Positions 16,587 to 27,162 of a stretch of DNA of 64,000 nucleotides are shown in pieces; position 1 is the first letter of the stretch, and the number at the start of each line of letters is the position of its first letter. The DNA is taken from assembly GCA_000169115.1 (NCBI GenBank), contig AAVV01000013.1, positions 33,989 through 97,988 on the forward strand. The letters run 5' to 3'. A program made the position numbers and the translations under genes. The notes beneath the pieces are model-generated. The model was not told where the DNA came from. It made no database searches and saw only the letters and a list, made by a program, of their open reading frames with translations. The stretch is from a marine gamma proteobacterium HTCC2080 (GTDB lineage Bacteria; Pseudomonadota; Gammaproteobacteria; Pseudomonadales; Halieaceae).

Positions 16587-17501
16587 TCATGCCTTTAGAG
16601 CCTCAAGGTGCGCCACGACCGAAGTGCCCAGTGCCTGCAGGTCGTAGCCGCCCTCCAAGGCTGAAACGATTCGTCCCTTAGCATACTGCTTTGCCAAGGC
16701 AACGATTTCTTGGGTTATCCAGAAATAGTCATCTTCCAGGAGTTGTAACTGCGCTAGGGGATCGGCTTGATGACCGTCAAACCCTGCTGACAGCAGAATT
16801 AAATCGGGCTGATGGTCATGGATGGCAGGCCACCAATCACGGGCGATGGCTTGGCGAAAGGCATTTCCGGCTGTTCCTGATGGCAGCGGTGTATTCACAA
16901 TATTAGGCCTATCGACCTCGTGAAATCGACCGGGATAAAAGGGGTGCTGAAAGCTAGAGCACACCAAAATATTGGGGTTGTCCTTACACAGGTCGACGGT
17001 GCCATTACCGTGATGCACATCGAAGTCGAGAATCGCGACTTTGCGAATGCCGCTAATTTTTAAGGCGTTTATGGCTGCAATCGCAACGCTGTTCAGTAGA
17101 CAAAACCCCATGGGGCTATTGTGCTCGGCATGATGTCCGGGCGGACGGACCGCACAAAACACTCGTTGGTCTCTACCGGAGATGACGTCGTTGACGCCCT
17201 GCCATACCGCTCCTGCGGCATGTTCAGCGGCTGCTAGGCTGCGGGAACTCATCCATGTGTCGGGATCTAAGGCCTCTAGACCTTCATGAGGTCTTTTTTC
17301 TTCAAGCGATGAAAAGTAATGAAGGTCGTGAGCAATGTCGACTTGGGCGCTGCTAATCTTTGGCGCAGAAATTAGCGGGAAGTCATTGCTAACTCCTGTG
17401 TCTTCCAAATATTTCAAAAGGTGCACTAGCCTATCGGGCCGCTCGGGATGACCTGGGGGAACCTCATGTTCGATGCAACTTTGATGAGTATAAATCAGCA
17501 T
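16587..17501 (-). CDS. Histone-deacetylase family (AcuC/HDAC-like) deacetylase
   Basis: A 304-residue arginase/deacetylase-fold protein that hydrolyses acetyl-amine bonds using zinc. The family motifs are complete: HPERPDRL near residue 18, the charge-relay PPGHHAEH with the twin histidines, zinc ligands in DFDVHHGNGT and in SAGFDGH, and the GGYD turn near the C-terminus. Bacterial members act on acetyl-lysine proteins or acetylpolyamines; the substrate here cannot be told. No signal peptide. Another short minus-strand frame ends 37 bp inside its start. Confidence 0.92.
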   Translation of the reverse strand: MLIYTHQSCIEHEVPPGHPERPDRLVHLLKYLEDTGVSNDFPLISAPKISSAQVDIAHDLHYFSSLEEKRPHEGLEALDPDTWMSSRSLAAAEHAAGAVWQGVNDVISGRDQRVFCAVRPPGHHAEHNSPMGFCLLNSVAIAAINALKISGIRKVAILDFDVHHGNGTVDLCKDNPNILVCSSFQHPFYPGRFHEVDRPNIVNTPLPSGTAGNAFRQAIARDWWPAIHDHQPDLILLSAGFDGHQADPLAQLQLLEDDYFWITQEIVALAKQYAKGRIVSALEGGYDLQALGTSVVAHLEALKA

Positions 17502-17901
17502 GATTGGTACGCTCTAAACCTCTGCCGCTTTTGGGTCGTGTGACGTAGAGTGTATTGGCAAAAGGTGTGTCTCTGAAAGCGATCTCTGTAAAACCCGTGT
17601 CGGTAGCAACACTCGCGATGCAAGGGCAGCAAAACAAGACGCTGCGGGTTGTGGTCTGTTGAATATATAGTTTGAGCGCAATAGAGGCATGGGTTTCCCC
17701 AAGAAAAAATTGAGAGCACTGATGGGCGGGTTGCAGAGCCCCCTCCGTAACGTTTTTTCGACAGGCGTTATGATTTTCAGTCTTAGCGTAACGCGATAAG
17801 ATTTGCTGCGCCCACTTGCTGGTAAATATCCTGATCAGACCAGAACGCTGTCGGTATTTTTTTCGCATCTGCGCAGTCAAAATTGGCTGCTGACCATACA
17901 T
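17464..17901 (-). CDS. Uncertain ORF upstream of the deacetylase gene, weak HemD-like end
   Basis: An open frame of 145 codons overlapping the start of the deacetylase gene. Its last third (around SVLFCCPCIASVATDTGFTE) is reminiscent of the C-terminal Rossmann lobe of uroporphyrinogen-III synthase, while the first third matches nothing and no ribosome binding site precedes the ATG. It may be a decayed or truncated gene or no gene at all. The remaining bases to galE hold nothing recognisable. Confidence 0.25.
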   Translation of the reverse strand: MYGQQPILTAQMRKKYRQRSGLIRIFTSKWAQQILSRYAKTENHNACRKNVTEGALQPAHQCSQFFLGETHASIALKLYIQQTTTRSVLFCCPCIASVATDTGFTEIAFRDTPFANTLYVTRPKSGRGLERTNHADLYSSKLHRT

Positions 17902-17972
17902 TGTTCGGCGAATTGCGCATAATGCCTCAGGCCGCGTGAGTCATGCGGCAAAAAATTTAGTGGAGGGTGTCT

Positions 17973-18956
17973 TTGCACTATTTGGTAACAGGCGGCGCAG
18001 GGTATATCGGTTCGCACCTAGTACTTGCCCTCGTAGAGGCCGAGCATCGGGTGACGGTGCTCGATGACTTTTCCACGGGGCACCGCTGGGCGACCGAGGG
18101 TCATGAAGTGATCGAAGTCGATATTCGAGATTTGGCGGCTTTGCGCAGCGCGCTGTTGCATCGGCATTTTGATGGGGTCTTTCATTTTGCTGCTAAATCT
18201 CTGGTGGGAGAGTCTGGCCAGAAACCTCTGTTGTACTATCAAAACAACGTCAGTGGCACCGCCAACCTGCTGGAGGTTGCGCTTGAGAGTGGCTGGGGTC
18301 ATTGTGTTTTTTCCTCAACGGCAGCTGTTTACGGAAGCCCCCAAGCGCGCGTGATAGCTGAAGAACACCCGTTAAACCCCGTCAATGTTTATGGCGAGAC
18401 TAAGCTAGCCATGGAGCAGATGCTGTCTGCGGTTCACAAGCAGGGGGCAATGCAGGCGGTGTGTTTGCGCTACTTTAATGCTGCAGGGGCTGCCCCCGAC
18501 GCCCATAGAGGCGAGTGGCATGAGCCTGAAACACATCTTATTCCGAACATTTTGCGCAAGGCCGCGGGAGAAGACCGCGCACTGACTATTTTTGGCGACG
18601 ACTACGACACGCCTGATGGCACGTGCATTCGCGATTACATTCACGTTCTTGATCTGGCTCAAGCCCACCTCAAGGCGATGACAATGCTACACCGCGAAGG
18701 GGGTTTCCATACGCTCAACCTTGGCAGTGAGGCGGGGTACTCGGTGCGTGAGATTCTTGAGGCCTGCGAAACAACAGTCGGACGGCCAATAACCCATGAA
18801 ATAGGGCCTCGCAGGCGGGGCGATCCAGCGCGACTCGTGGCAGATGCCAGTCGGGCCGGGCAGATACTCGATTGGCGAGCGACTCGAAGCCTAGGTGAGA
18901 TTGTTGAATCCGCGTGGCTGTGGGAGCAAGAGCGCCAGAATTTGCAGGCGCGCTGA
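17973..18956 (+). CDS. galE: UDP-glucose 4-epimerase
   Basis: A 327-residue extended short-chain dehydrogenase that interconverts UDP-galactose and UDP-glucose in the Leloir pathway. It shows the NAD-binding GGAGYIGSH motif at residues 7-15, the catalytic Ser (FSSTAAVYG) and the YxxxK pair (VYGETKLAMEQ), and the sugar-binding YFNAAGA. The start is taken as TTG 17973, five bases after GGAGGG; a GTG two codons earlier almost overlaps that site. It heads a galactose block whose other genes lie on the opposite strand. Confidence 0.93.
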   Translation: MHYLVTGGAGYIGSHLVLALVEAEHRVTVLDDFSTGHRWATEGHEVIEVDIRDLAALRSALLHRHFDGVFHFAAKSLVGESGQKPLLYYQNNVSGTANLLEVALESGWGHCVFSSTAAVYGSPQARVIAEEHPLNPVNVYGETKLAMEQMLSAVHKQGAMQAVCLRYFNAAGAAPDAHRGEWHEPETHLIPNILRKAAGEDRALTIFGDDYDTPDGTCIRDYIHVLDLAQAHLKAMTMLHREGGFHTLNLGSEAGYSVREILEACETTVGRPITHEIGPRRRGDPARLVADASRAGQILDWRATRSLGEIVESAWLWEQERQNLQAR

Positions 18957-19013
18957 TAGCGTGTTTCTTCGGAATAGGGTTGCTTGTTGCCAGTGACGCC
19001 GCTTTGGCGATGC

Positions 19014-21011
19014 TTATTCAGACCGCCAAATACAGAATCCTCGGGGCGGCAGCTTGGCACTGCCCGCTAGGACTTGGGCGCTAGGTGGGGCGTCTAAGGT
19101 GTGAGCTTCTTTACCGTAGTTAAAAGCAAACGTGACTGAACCTCGGGTCATCATGCGCACGTCTTCGGGTAATTCCTGAATCACTATCTCACGCTCTGTC
19201 AGCAGATCCCCAAGCAACTGGCGCAGGAAGGCATCGTCAGTAAGGGTGGCCAGATACAGGCATCGCCCCTTGCGAACCAAAGCGGGCCGCTTGTCCTGAT
19301 AAAAGGCTTCTATTGTGGCATTTGTGACGGCAAGGTCCTCACACCACAAACGACTTTGAAATACCTTGCCCTTATATTCAAAGGGTTCCACCACATCGGG
19401 TCGCAGGGTTTCGACCGAATTAACCTGTAAATCTAACCATGACTGGAGCACACCGGGCGCGCGATTGGTAGGAATCTGAAACTCATCAGTTTTGGCGCCG
19501 CAACGCGGTCCAAACAGTAAAGTCGCGTCGGATTGCTCACAAGCCTCAAGCAATGTGTCTGAAACTATGGGCATAGAGGCTACAACGACCAATGCATATT
19601 GCGATAGATCAGCTGACGGACTCACAATATCGACGGTGACATTTAGCTGACGCAAAGCTCGATAAAACTGAAACGTCACTCTGTGGGCTTCAACTTCTCG
19701 GCCCTGCTGTTCAATGTCAGAGACCCACTGTGCACTGACATCAGTGACTAGCGCTACGTGAGCCCGTGGCTGCGGCAGCGAGGCGTTTTCAAGTGTCTTA
19801 AGTGCTGCGACGACGGTCTCGATTTCCTGCCAGGCATCGCTGCGAGACCGATCGGGTCGCAGGAGCCCGGCATGCATTTGCTCCTGAGCAAATTGCGCCT
19901 GGCGCCAGCGGAAATACGACACGACATCGGCGCCATGGGCGATAGCTTCAAGGGTCCAAAGCGTGACCATGCCAGGTGCTGGTCGGGGATTTGATGGCGC
20001 CCAATTCACCGGACCAGGTTGCTGCTCCATAATCCAGAAGCCACGATCTTTGAGACCTCGGCATTGATCAAGGTAGTAGGCGGTATAGTCAGGGTGACCG
20101 GTGCGCATATAACGTCGCGCCAACTCGGGTTCATCACGACCCAGTAAAAACTCACTCCGTCCTAGGGGATAGCTGTCATAGCTGACAAAATCAAGCGGCG
20201 CTGCCAGCGAGAAGCAGTCAGTTTGAGTATCCTTCATAGGAATGAAGTTGTGGGTTATCCACTGATTACTGGCATGGTCTCTAATGGCGCTACAACAGGC
20301 ATCGTGGAAACGTAAAATTTGATCTGAGGCAAAGCGCCGATAGGCGATTTGATGGGCTGGATTGGTTTCGGTCACAGTCCCGAAGGGCAGTTCAATAGCG
20401 CTAAAGCTTGGGTATTCCATTGACCAGAACACATTGCCCCAGGCCGTATTCAAATGGGCGATGGTTCCATAACGTTCTTGGCACCAGCCTTGAAAGGACT
20501 GTCGTGCACTGTCAGACCAACTGTGGGCGGTGTCGTGGCAGCACAGTTCGTTATCGGTTTGCCAACCAATAACTCGGCTATCGTCGCCATAGCGTTTCGC
20601 TAAAATGGTGGAAATTCGCACGGCCTCGTCGCGATACTTGGCACTGGAGAAGTCATAGTGGCGCCGAGATCCAAAGCCGCGTTCGCGACCACTGATGGGG
20701 TCCTTGGGGAGTATTTCTGGGTACTCATCGATGAGCCATTTTGGCGGGGTCGCCGTTGGGGTGCAGAGCACCACTTTTAAATTTTCGGCTGCGAGGGTTG
20801 CAATGGCGCGATCCAACCAGCCGAAGTCAAATTGATCACGCTGTGGTTCAAGTCTCGACCAGGCAAATTCGCCAATTCGTACACAGCGTAACCCCAAGGC
20901 ACGCATTTGCGCAGCGTCATCGGCCCAGTCTTGCTCGGGCCAGTGCTCGGGGTAATAGCAAACCCCCAGTGCTAACTCGGAAAAGCCGCCGACAAAATGT
21001 TGCTCAGCCAT
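19014..21011 (-). CDS. GH42 beta-galactosidase
   Basis: A 665-residue cytoplasmic glycoside hydrolase of family 42, matching the usual length. The N-terminal barrel starts [12 protein letters not shown]; the acid/base glutamate is in [11 protein letters not shown] and the nucleophile glutamate in [13 protein letters not shown] trimerisation domain and a small C-terminal domain follow. No signal peptide. The start at 21011 has GGAGG 8 bases upstream and overlaps the end of galK by 8 bp, so galT-galK-GH42 form a coupled operon. It would release galactose from small imported beta-galactosides, feeding GalK. Confidence 0.93.
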   Translation of the reverse strand: MAEQHFVGGFSELALGVCYYPEHWPEQDWADDAAQMRALGLRCVRIGEFAWSRLEPQRDQFDFGWLDRAIATLAAENLKVVLCTPTATPPKWLIDEYPEILPKDPISGRERGFGSRRHYDFSSAKYRDEAVRISTILAKRYGDDSRVIGWQTDNELCCHDTAHSWSDSARQSFQGWCQERYGTIAHLNTAWGNVFWSMEYPSFSAIELPFGTVTETNPAHQIAYRRFASDQILRFHDACCSAIRDHASNQWITHNFIPMKDTQTDCFSLAAPLDFVSYDSYPLGRSEFLLGRDEPELARRYMRTGHPDYTAYYLDQCRGLKDRGFWIMEQQPGPVNWAPSNPRPAPGMVTLWTLEAIAHGADVVSYFRWRQAQFAQEQMHAGLLRPDRSRSDAWQEIETVVAALKTLENASLPQPRAHVALVTDVSAQWVSDIEQQGREVEAHRVTFQFYRALRQLNVTVDIVSPSADLSQYALVVVASMPIVSDTLLEACEQSDATLLFGPRCGAKTDEFQIPTNRAPGVLQSWLDLQVNSVETLRPDVVEPFEYKGKVFQSRLWCEDLAVTNATIEAFYQDKRPALVRKGRCLYLATLTDDAFLRQLLGDLLTEREIVIQELPEDVRMMTRGSVTFAFNYGKEAHTLDAPPSAQVLAGSAKLPPRGFCIWRSE

Positions 21012-22149
21012 TGTTATTAACCTCCAGCCCAGCGCCTGCTTCGCAGACAAAAGTGGTTGCCTTAAGACCTGTTTTTTGGGTGTAGTTACGTTCAACTGCA
21101 CTCAGAAGTTGGGGTACGTCATCGCGGTGGCAAAGGCATACTACTGCGCCGCCAAATCCTCCTCCGGTTTGGCGTGCGGCGACCCGATTGCCTAATTCAG
21201 CTTTGGCAATGGCCACTAGAGTGTCGGTCGCGGGTACGGTAACTTCATAGCGGTTAGCGAGAGAGTTATGTCCCTGTGCTAGCTGCTCAGCGACTGCCGC
21301 TAAGTCGGCTTGCTGCAGCGCTGCGGCGGTTGTCTTGACCCGTTGGTTTTCTCCTAGGACATGGGCGGCACGAAGGTATTGTTGAGTCGTCAGCTTGTCT
21401 CGACAAGCAGCGAGTTGTTCAGTATTAGCAGCTCTCAGTGACGGTATGGCCATTGCCACACAGGCCGCTTCGCAGTCAGCTCTCCGAGCATTGTATTCGC
21501 TATCAACAAGTTTGCGTGGGTAGTTTGAATCTAGGATAACAATTGACCACTGCCCGGGGATTGTCACAGAGCTTGCTTCCAAAGACTGGCAGTCAAGGAG
21601 TAACGCTGCGCCTGGCTGAGCCTTGGTCGATATCAGCTGATCCATAATGCCGCACTGGCAGCCAATATAAGCATTCTCGGAAAGCTGGCCGAGCTTGGCA
21701 ATTTTTGCACCGTCAATATTCCAATCGAAAGCGCTGTTGAGGGCGCCCAGCAGGGCGATTTCGAGTGCCGCCGAAGAAGAGAGCCCACGTCCCTGAGGAA
21801 CGTCGCTCCATAGGGCCAGGTCAATGCCCTTGGTCACATAGCCTTCACTTTGTAGGGCCGCCACAATAGCCCTAATGTAATTAGCCCAAGGTAGGTTGCT
21901 GGGCTGGTAGTCATCGCAAGCTTGGAAGTTATCAATTTGGTCGGGATACTCTCGAGAAACTGCGGTAATTGTGTTGTCTTCTCGGCGCCGCCACGCAACG
22001 TGGCAACGAAACTGCAAAGCACAGGGTAAGACCCAGCCGTCGTTGTAATCGGTGAACTCGCCGATCAAATTAACCCGCCCGGGTGCCGAGGCCGTGCCCT
22101 GGGGTGACACGCCAAAGTGTTGTTTAAATAAGGTGACGCTCATGGGCAT
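21004..22149 (-). CDS. galK: Galactokinase
   Basis: A 381-residue GHMP kinase that phosphorylates galactose at C1 with ATP. The galactokinase signature reads [15 protein letters not shown] (residues about 25-39): the usual His of GEHTDY is Phe here (codon TTC). The ATP loop [11 protein letters not shown] and the third motif GGGFGGAVV are intact, so activity is likely; the His-to-Phe change sits at the sugar C6 contact in known structures and may alter specificity. The start overlaps the end of galT by about 10 bp and the stop overlaps the GH42 start. Confidence 0.93.
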   Translation of the reverse strand: MPMSVTLFKQHFGVSPQGTASAPGRVNLIGEFTDYNDGWVLPCALQFRCHVAWRRREDNTITAVSREYPDQIDNFQACDDYQPSNLPWANYIRAIVAALQSEGYVTKGIDLALWSDVPQGRGLSSSAALEIALLGALNSAFDWNIDGAKIAKLGQLSENAYIGCQCGIMDQLISTKAQPGAALLLDCQSLEASSVTIPGQWSIVILDSNYPRKLVDSEYNARRADCEAACVAMAIPSLRAANTEQLAACRDKLTTQQYLRAAHVLGENQRVKTTAAALQQADLAAVAEQLAQGHNSLANRYEVTVPATDTLVAIAKAELGNRVAARQTGGGFGGAVVCLCHRDDVPQLLSAVERNYTQKTGLKATTFVCEAGAGLEVNNNG

Positions 22150-23267
22150 TTCATCAGCTGCTGCTTAATCGGCTCTGCCAGTTGCCGCAGTTTATGGGCA
22201 GCCGACTCAACGGTTAAATCTCTCTGAGGCTCGCCCAGCATTTCATAACCCACCATGTGTTTCTTAATGTTTGCAGACCGCAACAGCGGAGGGAAGAAAT
22301 GTGCGTGCAGCCGCCAGTGTTTATTTGGCTGGTCAGAGGGTGCGTTATGCCAGCCCATAGAATAGGGGAATGAGCATTCGAAGAGGGCATCGTAGGTGCG
22401 ATTTAGAACGGCCAACGCCTCGGCAAGTGTCTCCATATTGTCCGGCGTGAGCTCACCAAAGTCGGTTTGATTTCCTTTAGTAAGGAGTAAAGTTTCAAAA
22501 GGCCACGCTGCCCAATATGGAACAACAATTAGCCAGTCGGAGTTTTCGAAGACGACGCGTTCATTGAGCCGCGACTCCCACTGTTGATAATCTGCGAGCA
22601 GAGCCGAACCGTTTTCTTGAAAATAGTCTAATTGGCTTTGATCCTCGGTGGCGATGGTTGAAGAAAGATGGGCATGGGCCCAAATCTGGCCGTGGGGATG
22701 AGGTTGGGAGCAACCCATTAGCGCCCCCTTATTTTCGAACAGAGTAACGCAGCGATACTTTTCTGAAAGTTCGCGGTAGGACTGCTGTATTACCTCGAGG
22801 ACGCGAAATAATTCGCTTTGGCTGAAGTCTGCCAAAGTTCTATCGTGGCGGTGATCAAAGCAAATTACGCGGCACTCGCCCTCTGCGGCTTCTTCCCTTA
22901 TGAACACGGGGCTAGCGTCGTTTACTTCACCTGTTGCCTTTGCCTGTTCCCGTTCTTCATGTGACTCAGGGCCCGTCAGTGCAGAGAAATCGTTGCTGAA
23001 CACATGGGGCCCGCGGTAATCAGCATTAAACGTATTATTCGCGCGCTTGGTTCCCGGGCAGAGGGGGCAATTGGGATCAAACGTCAGCCTTTCCTCTAAA
23101 TCAGGTTCGGCTGCTTCCCCGGACCAAGGCCGATTGCCGCGCTGAGGGCTAACTAGCACCCAGTCGCCAGTTAATGCATTTTTACGACGGTAGCTCTTTG
23201 TCTGACTCAAAACTTCTCCGGGTGATGTCGATGACAACGTGTCATTGCATTCCAAGTGCAATGCCAT
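22140..23267 (-). CDS. galT: Galactose-1-phosphate uridylyltransferase
   Basis: A 375-residue HIT-superfamily enzyme that swaps UMP between UDP-glucose and galactose 1-phosphate. The N-terminal ALTGDWVLVSPQRGNRPW, the zinc-type CPLCPG, and the catalytic SQPHPHGQIW with the nucleophilic histidine are all present, as is the second HAHFFPPLLR motif. ATG 23267 is preferred because GAGG precedes it; a further in-frame ATG lies at 23318. First gene of the galT-galK-GH42 operon, divergent from the GH36 gene. Confidence 0.93.
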   Translation of the reverse strand: MALHLECNDTLSSTSPGEVLSQTKSYRRKNALTGDWVLVSPQRGNRPWSGEAAEPDLEERLTFDPNCPLCPGTKRANNTFNADYRGPHVFSNDFSALTGPESHEEREQAKATGEVNDASPVFIREEAAEGECRVICFDHRHDRTLADFSQSELFRVLEVIQQSYRELSEKYRCVTLFENKGALMGCSQPHPHGQIWAHAHLSSTIATEDQSQLDYFQENGSALLADYQQWESRLNERVVFENSDWLIVVPYWAAWPFETLLLTKGNQTDFGELTPDNMETLAEALAVLNRTYDALFECSFPYSMGWHNAPSDQPNKHWRLHAHFFPPLLRSANIKKHMVGYEMLGEPQRDLTVESAAHKLRQLAEPIKQQLMKCP

Positions 23268-23373
23268 GAGTCCTCGTCTGGGAGTGTATCTGATGCAGGG
23301 TGTCACGGTATGCTTCACGCTGTGAATTGACGCGACGATTTTGTCATAAGATTTTAGAGTAGAGTCTAGTGCC

Positions 23374-25512
23374 GTGGGAATGGAAAACTCCGAATTCCAA
23401 CCGTTTTACCAATTAAACAACAGTGACACATCGGTGTTGGTAGATTGCCGCCAACGTTTACCTGTTATTTTCTATGTAGGCCCGCGGTTAGAACACTTTG
23501 ATGTCGCTAATTTAGCGTTGCTTGATCGCCATGAGGCGCCCGCTTCGGTACCAGCGGAGCCTTCTATTGCCTTGTTGCCAGACATCACCTCAGGGTGGCT
23601 CGGTCATCCGGGTATCGCCGTTCGTAGGGGGCTGCAAGGTTGGCAGCTGCACTGCGTATTACAACGGGTCACTCAGTCTCAGTGTGATGGCCTTGTGCTG
23701 ACAGCGACCTGCGCGGCAACCCAGGTCAGTGTGCTTTACGAATTAGCGCTCCCCACCGCTGGTGACGCACTTTCTATTGCGGTGTCAGTCGTTAATGACA
23801 GCAGCTCTGAAATGTTGAGTTTGGACGAATGCAATCTAACCTTGCCCATTCCCGATCATTTTTCTGATTTCACAGATTTCAGCGGACGCTGGGGCCTTGA
23901 ATTTCAATCTAGGACTCAGTCTTTACAGCAAGTTGCGTATTCCAGAGAGAATCGGACAGGGCGCACTTCACACTCGGGTTCAGCAAGTGTTGTCGTGCAC
24001 GAAGAAAGACTCTCAGCAACCCATGGCCATACCTTTTCCTGTCATTTAGCTTGGAGTGGCAATCATTGTCTGCGAGTCGAGCAGCTAGTGGATGGTCGCC
24101 GTTATTTACAGCTGGGCGAGTTATTAGCGCCAGAGGAAATCGTGCTGAGTCCGGGCACTGCTTATAGCGCGCCTGTTGTCTGGTGCTGCTTTTCAGCTGG
24201 AGGATTGACGGGTCTCTCACGTTGTTGGCATCGCCTTATCCGAGCGCAGTTCCCCACCGTTGCTAAGCTGCAACAAAAACCACGTCTGGTTCAGATCAAT
24301 ACGTGGGAAGGTCACTATTTTGATGTCAACGAATCAAAGCTACTGGGTTTGATTGATCAAGCAGCACAGTTGGGTGTAGAGCGGTTTGTACTCGATGACG
24401 GTTGGTTCTGTGGGCGCAACGATGATAAAAGTTCCTTAGGAGATTGGTGGGCAGACACTAAAAAACTACCCCGGGGTTTGACTCCGCTGGTTGAGGCCTG
24501 CAGCCGCAATGAGATGGAGTTTGGTTTATGGGTTGAGCCTGAAATGGTGAGCCCAGACAGTGATCTTTATCGTAGCCATCCCGATTGGATTTTAAGTCAT
24601 GAGTCTGCACCGCAACTGTTGGCTCGACATCAACTAGTTTTGGACCTCGCCCGTCCCGAGGTGGAGGCTTATATTTTCGATTCCCTCTCCACGCTCCTCA
24701 GTCAACACCCTATTCGCTATCTTAAATGGGATATGAATCGCGATATTCATCAAGCGGGGAACGCGCTGGGTCATCCTGCGGTGAGTGGTCAGACTCGAGC
24801 TCTCTATCGATTATTGAACCGCGTGAAGACTGCCTTTCCCGAGGTAGAAATAGAGGGGTGTGCGTCGGGCGGGGGGCGTGTGGACTGCGGTGTTTTAAAT
24901 TATGTCAGTCGATTTTGGCCCTCCGATACCAACGATGCCCTTGATCGGCTCAGTGTTCAGAGGGGTTTTTCCTTGTTTTACCCGCCCGAGTTAATGGGCT
25001 GCCATATTGGCCCCGAGACCTGCCATCTCACCGGGCGACAACACGACCTGACCTTTCGGGCCGGGGTCGCATTTTGGGGGCACTTGGGTATTGAGATGGA
25101 TATCACAACGCTGAGTGACCATGATCGAGCGACTATGATGTTACTGATTGAGCTTTACAAAAATCACCGACAGCTCTTGCACAGCGGTCAGCCACAACGC
25201 CTCGATAGACCGAAAGAGGAAATGGGCTGGGGGGTGGTGTCTACGGCGCAAGAGGAGGGGCTTTTTGGACATGCTCAGCTGATGAGTGCGCTTCGACCAT
25301 TTCCTGTGCGGTACCGCTTTCAGGGGTTGGATAAAAGCGCACACTATCGAGTGCAATGCATCTGGCCGCCCATTGATAGCGAGTTTTTAAATGACCATGT
25401 GGCATCTCTGCAAGAGCAAAAGCTGTCGGGTGATGTGCTCATGCAGTTAGGTATTGCGCTACCCATTCGTAAGCCCGAGAGCGTACTCATTTACTATCTG
25501 AGCAAGGCTTAG
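23374..25512 (+). CDS. GH36 alpha-galactosidase
   Basis: A 712-residue family-36 glycoside hydrolase. The N-terminal beta-sandwich leads into the barrel with FVLDDGWF, the nucleophile aspartate in YLKWDMNRDI, the GCASGGGRVDCG loop, and the acid/base aspartate in FWPSDTNDAL. No signal peptide, so it cuts imported alpha-galactosides (melibiose-like sugars, or algal galactosyl glycerols). Start is GTG 23374 or ATG 23380, neither with a strong ribosome binding site. Its promoter shares the short 106-bp divergent region with galT, fitting coregulation. Confidence 0.92.
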   Translation: MGMENSEFQPFYQLNNSDTSVLVDCRQRLPVIFYVGPRLEHFDVANLALLDRHEAPASVPAEPSIALLPDITSGWLGHPGIAVRRGLQGWQLHCVLQRVTQSQCDGLVLTATCAATQVSVLYELALPTAGDALSIAVSVVNDSSSEMLSLDECNLTLPIPDHFSDFTDFSGRWGLEFQSRTQSLQQVAYSRENRTGRTSHSGSASVVVHEERLSATHGHTFSCHLAWSGNHCLRVEQLVDGRRYLQLGELLAPEEIVLSPGTAYSAPVVWCCFSAGGLTGLSRCWHRLIRAQFPTVAKLQQKPRLVQINTWEGHYFDVNESKLLGLIDQAAQLGVERFVLDDGWFCGRNDDKSSLGDWWADTKKLPRGLTPLVEACSRNEMEFGLWVEPEMVSPDSDLYRSHPDWILSHESAPQLLARHQLVLDLARPEVEAYIFDSLSTLLSQHPIRYLKWDMNRDIHQAGNALGHPAVSGQTRALYRLLNRVKTAFPEVEIEGCASGGGRVDCGVLNYVSRFWPSDTNDALDRLSVQRGFSLFYPPELMGCHIGPETCHLTGRQHDLTFRAGVAFWGHLGIEMDITTLSDHDRATMMLLIELYKNHRQLLHSGQPQRLDRPKEEMGWGVVSTAQEEGLFGHAQLMSALRPFPVRYRFQGLDKSAHYRVQCIWPPIDSEFLNDHVASLQEQKLSGDVLMQLGIALPIRKPESVLIYYLSKA

Positions 25513-25577
25513 AACGTTGCATTTTTTTAACTGTTCTACGCGATATGGGGGTCGCTTTAACCCCGCCGCGCAATCGA

Positions 25578-27050
25578 TTAAGTCTGAGGGGTTGTCCCGT
25601 CGCTTGAGGGATCAAAAAGAATGGCTGGGGCCCATTGAGGTGTGGCACCAAACACAAAACGACTGACCAGCAGTGCGGAAAATACGCAAAAAATAACAGT
25701 GATAAACATCATATGAATGTAGTGGAAAGGCGCCCAAACAAAGGAGAAAAATCCGTACAGTAAGACCCCCAACACCACGGCAATAATGGCGGCCCCCGCA
25801 GAAACCCCACGAAATAACAGGCCTACAATAAAGGCGGAAAGAATCGGCATGCTGAGTAAACCGTACAGCTCCTGAACTAAATTAATGATGCTTTCGGCTT
25901 GGGCATAAATCGGCACCATGGCTAGGCCTATCAATACAAAGCTAACGGTGATGATCAGATTGAGTCGCCGGAGGTTGGGTTCTGGTGCAATGTAGCGCTC
26001 GTGAATGTCGCAAACGTACAACGCGGTGGATGAGTTTAAAACACTGTTTACGCTGGTCAGTACGGCGGCGGCGATGGCGGCTGCGAAGGCGCCTGATAGC
26101 CAAAGCGGCAGTACCTCTCCCACAATCTTGCCAAAAGCGGCATCTCCAATATCGCCATAGAGCTTGAAAGAAACGATGCCGGGTATGACGACCATGGGGG
26201 GGATGATTAGCAAGCGTATGGCCGCAGCGGCGATAACGCCTTTCTGGCCCTCCTCAGCGGTAGGCGATGCCATGGCCCGCTGGGTAATGGTTTGGTTGGT
26301 GCCCCAATAGAAAATTTGTATGAATAACATGCCCGTTAACAAGGTATGCCATGGAATAGGCGAGTCATTGCTGCCGATCAGGGTTAACCGTTCGGTGGGG
26401 ATACCAGAAAAATCAAAGTCGATGGCTGCCAGGGCTAAAAAAACCACAACCATTCCTAGCGATAGCAACAGCACGCCACTGTAAGCGTCGGAAATTGCGA
26501 CCGCGCGCAGGCCGCCCAACACCGCGTAAGCGGCCCCAACAACCGCAAAGGCGGTGGCAATGACAATAATGGGAAGCTCAACGTTGAATAGCGTTTGCAT
26601 AAAAAGCGCGCCGCTATACAGCATGGCGGGAATAAAAATGAATAAATTCCCGAGTAAAAACAGTAGCCCAATAAGTGCTCGAATACGGTAGTCGTCGTAG
26701 CGCTTCTCCAAAAGCTCAGTAGTGGTGGTGCATTGATAGCGGTAGTAAACCGGCAGGATGACTTTAGCGAGAATAATCAGACCGACAACGGCTGATAATT
26801 CCCACCACGCGAGCAACGCCATTTGATTGCCGTTCATCCCAACTAGCTGATCGGTACTGAGATTGGTAAGGGTGATAGATCCGGCGACGACGATCCAGCT
26901 GAGGCCACGACCTGCAAGAAAGACGTCGTCTCGAGTAGATGTTGTTGGATTGAGATGAGCGGTGTCTTGCAAACAGCGGCGCCAGGTTAAGCCAGCAATT
27001 AAAGCGGTAATCGTAATGAAAACCAAAATTTGCAGTGGATCAATAGGCAT
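25578..27050 (-). CDS. SSS-family sodium:sugar symporter (YidK/SGLT-like)
   Basis: A 490-residue multi-spanning inner-membrane protein of the solute:sodium symporter family. It shows FLAGRGLSWIVVAGS, the TM1-type NLSTDQLVGMNG, the family signature GGLRAVAISD and about 13-14 hydrophobic helices. The sequence is closest in feel to the YidK/SGLT sugar branch, and it ends 65 bp from the convergent GH36 gene, so galactose or a galactoside is the likely cargo. It could alternatively belong with the TauD/SDR/CoA-transferase genes that lie upstream on its own strand. GGAAAG precedes the ATG. Confidence 0.9.
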   Translation of the reverse strand: MPIDPLQILVFITITALIAGLTWRRCLQDTAHLNPTTSTRDDVFLAGRGLSWIVVAGSITLTNLSTDQLVGMNGNQMALLAWWELSAVVGLIILAKVILPVYYRYQCTTTTELLEKRYDDYRIRALIGLLFLLGNLFIFIPAMLYSGALFMQTLFNVELPIIVIATAFAVVGAAYAVLGGLRAVAISDAYSGVLLLSLGMVVVFLALAAIDFDFSGIPTERLTLIGSNDSPIPWHTLLTGMLFIQIFYWGTNQTITQRAMASPTAEEGQKGVIAAAAIRLLIIPPMVVIPGIVSFKLYGDIGDAAFGKIVGEVLPLWLSGAFAAAIAAAVLTSVNSVLNSSTALYVCDIHERYIAPEPNLRRLNLIITVSFVLIGLAMVPIYAQAESIINLVQELYGLLSMPILSAFIVGLLFRGVSAGAAIIAVVLGVLLYGFFSFVWAPFHYIHMMFITVIFCVFSALLVSRFVFGATPQWAPAILFDPSSDGTTPQT

Positions 27051-27162
27051 GAGCTTTCCGCTTGTTATTGGGGAGACTGGGTTAACCAGACTAACAGTCA
27101 GCCCGTGTTTAAAAAATCATGTTGTCGAGGTGGGCTTGTCACTGTCTAAAAAGGCAGGGTGA

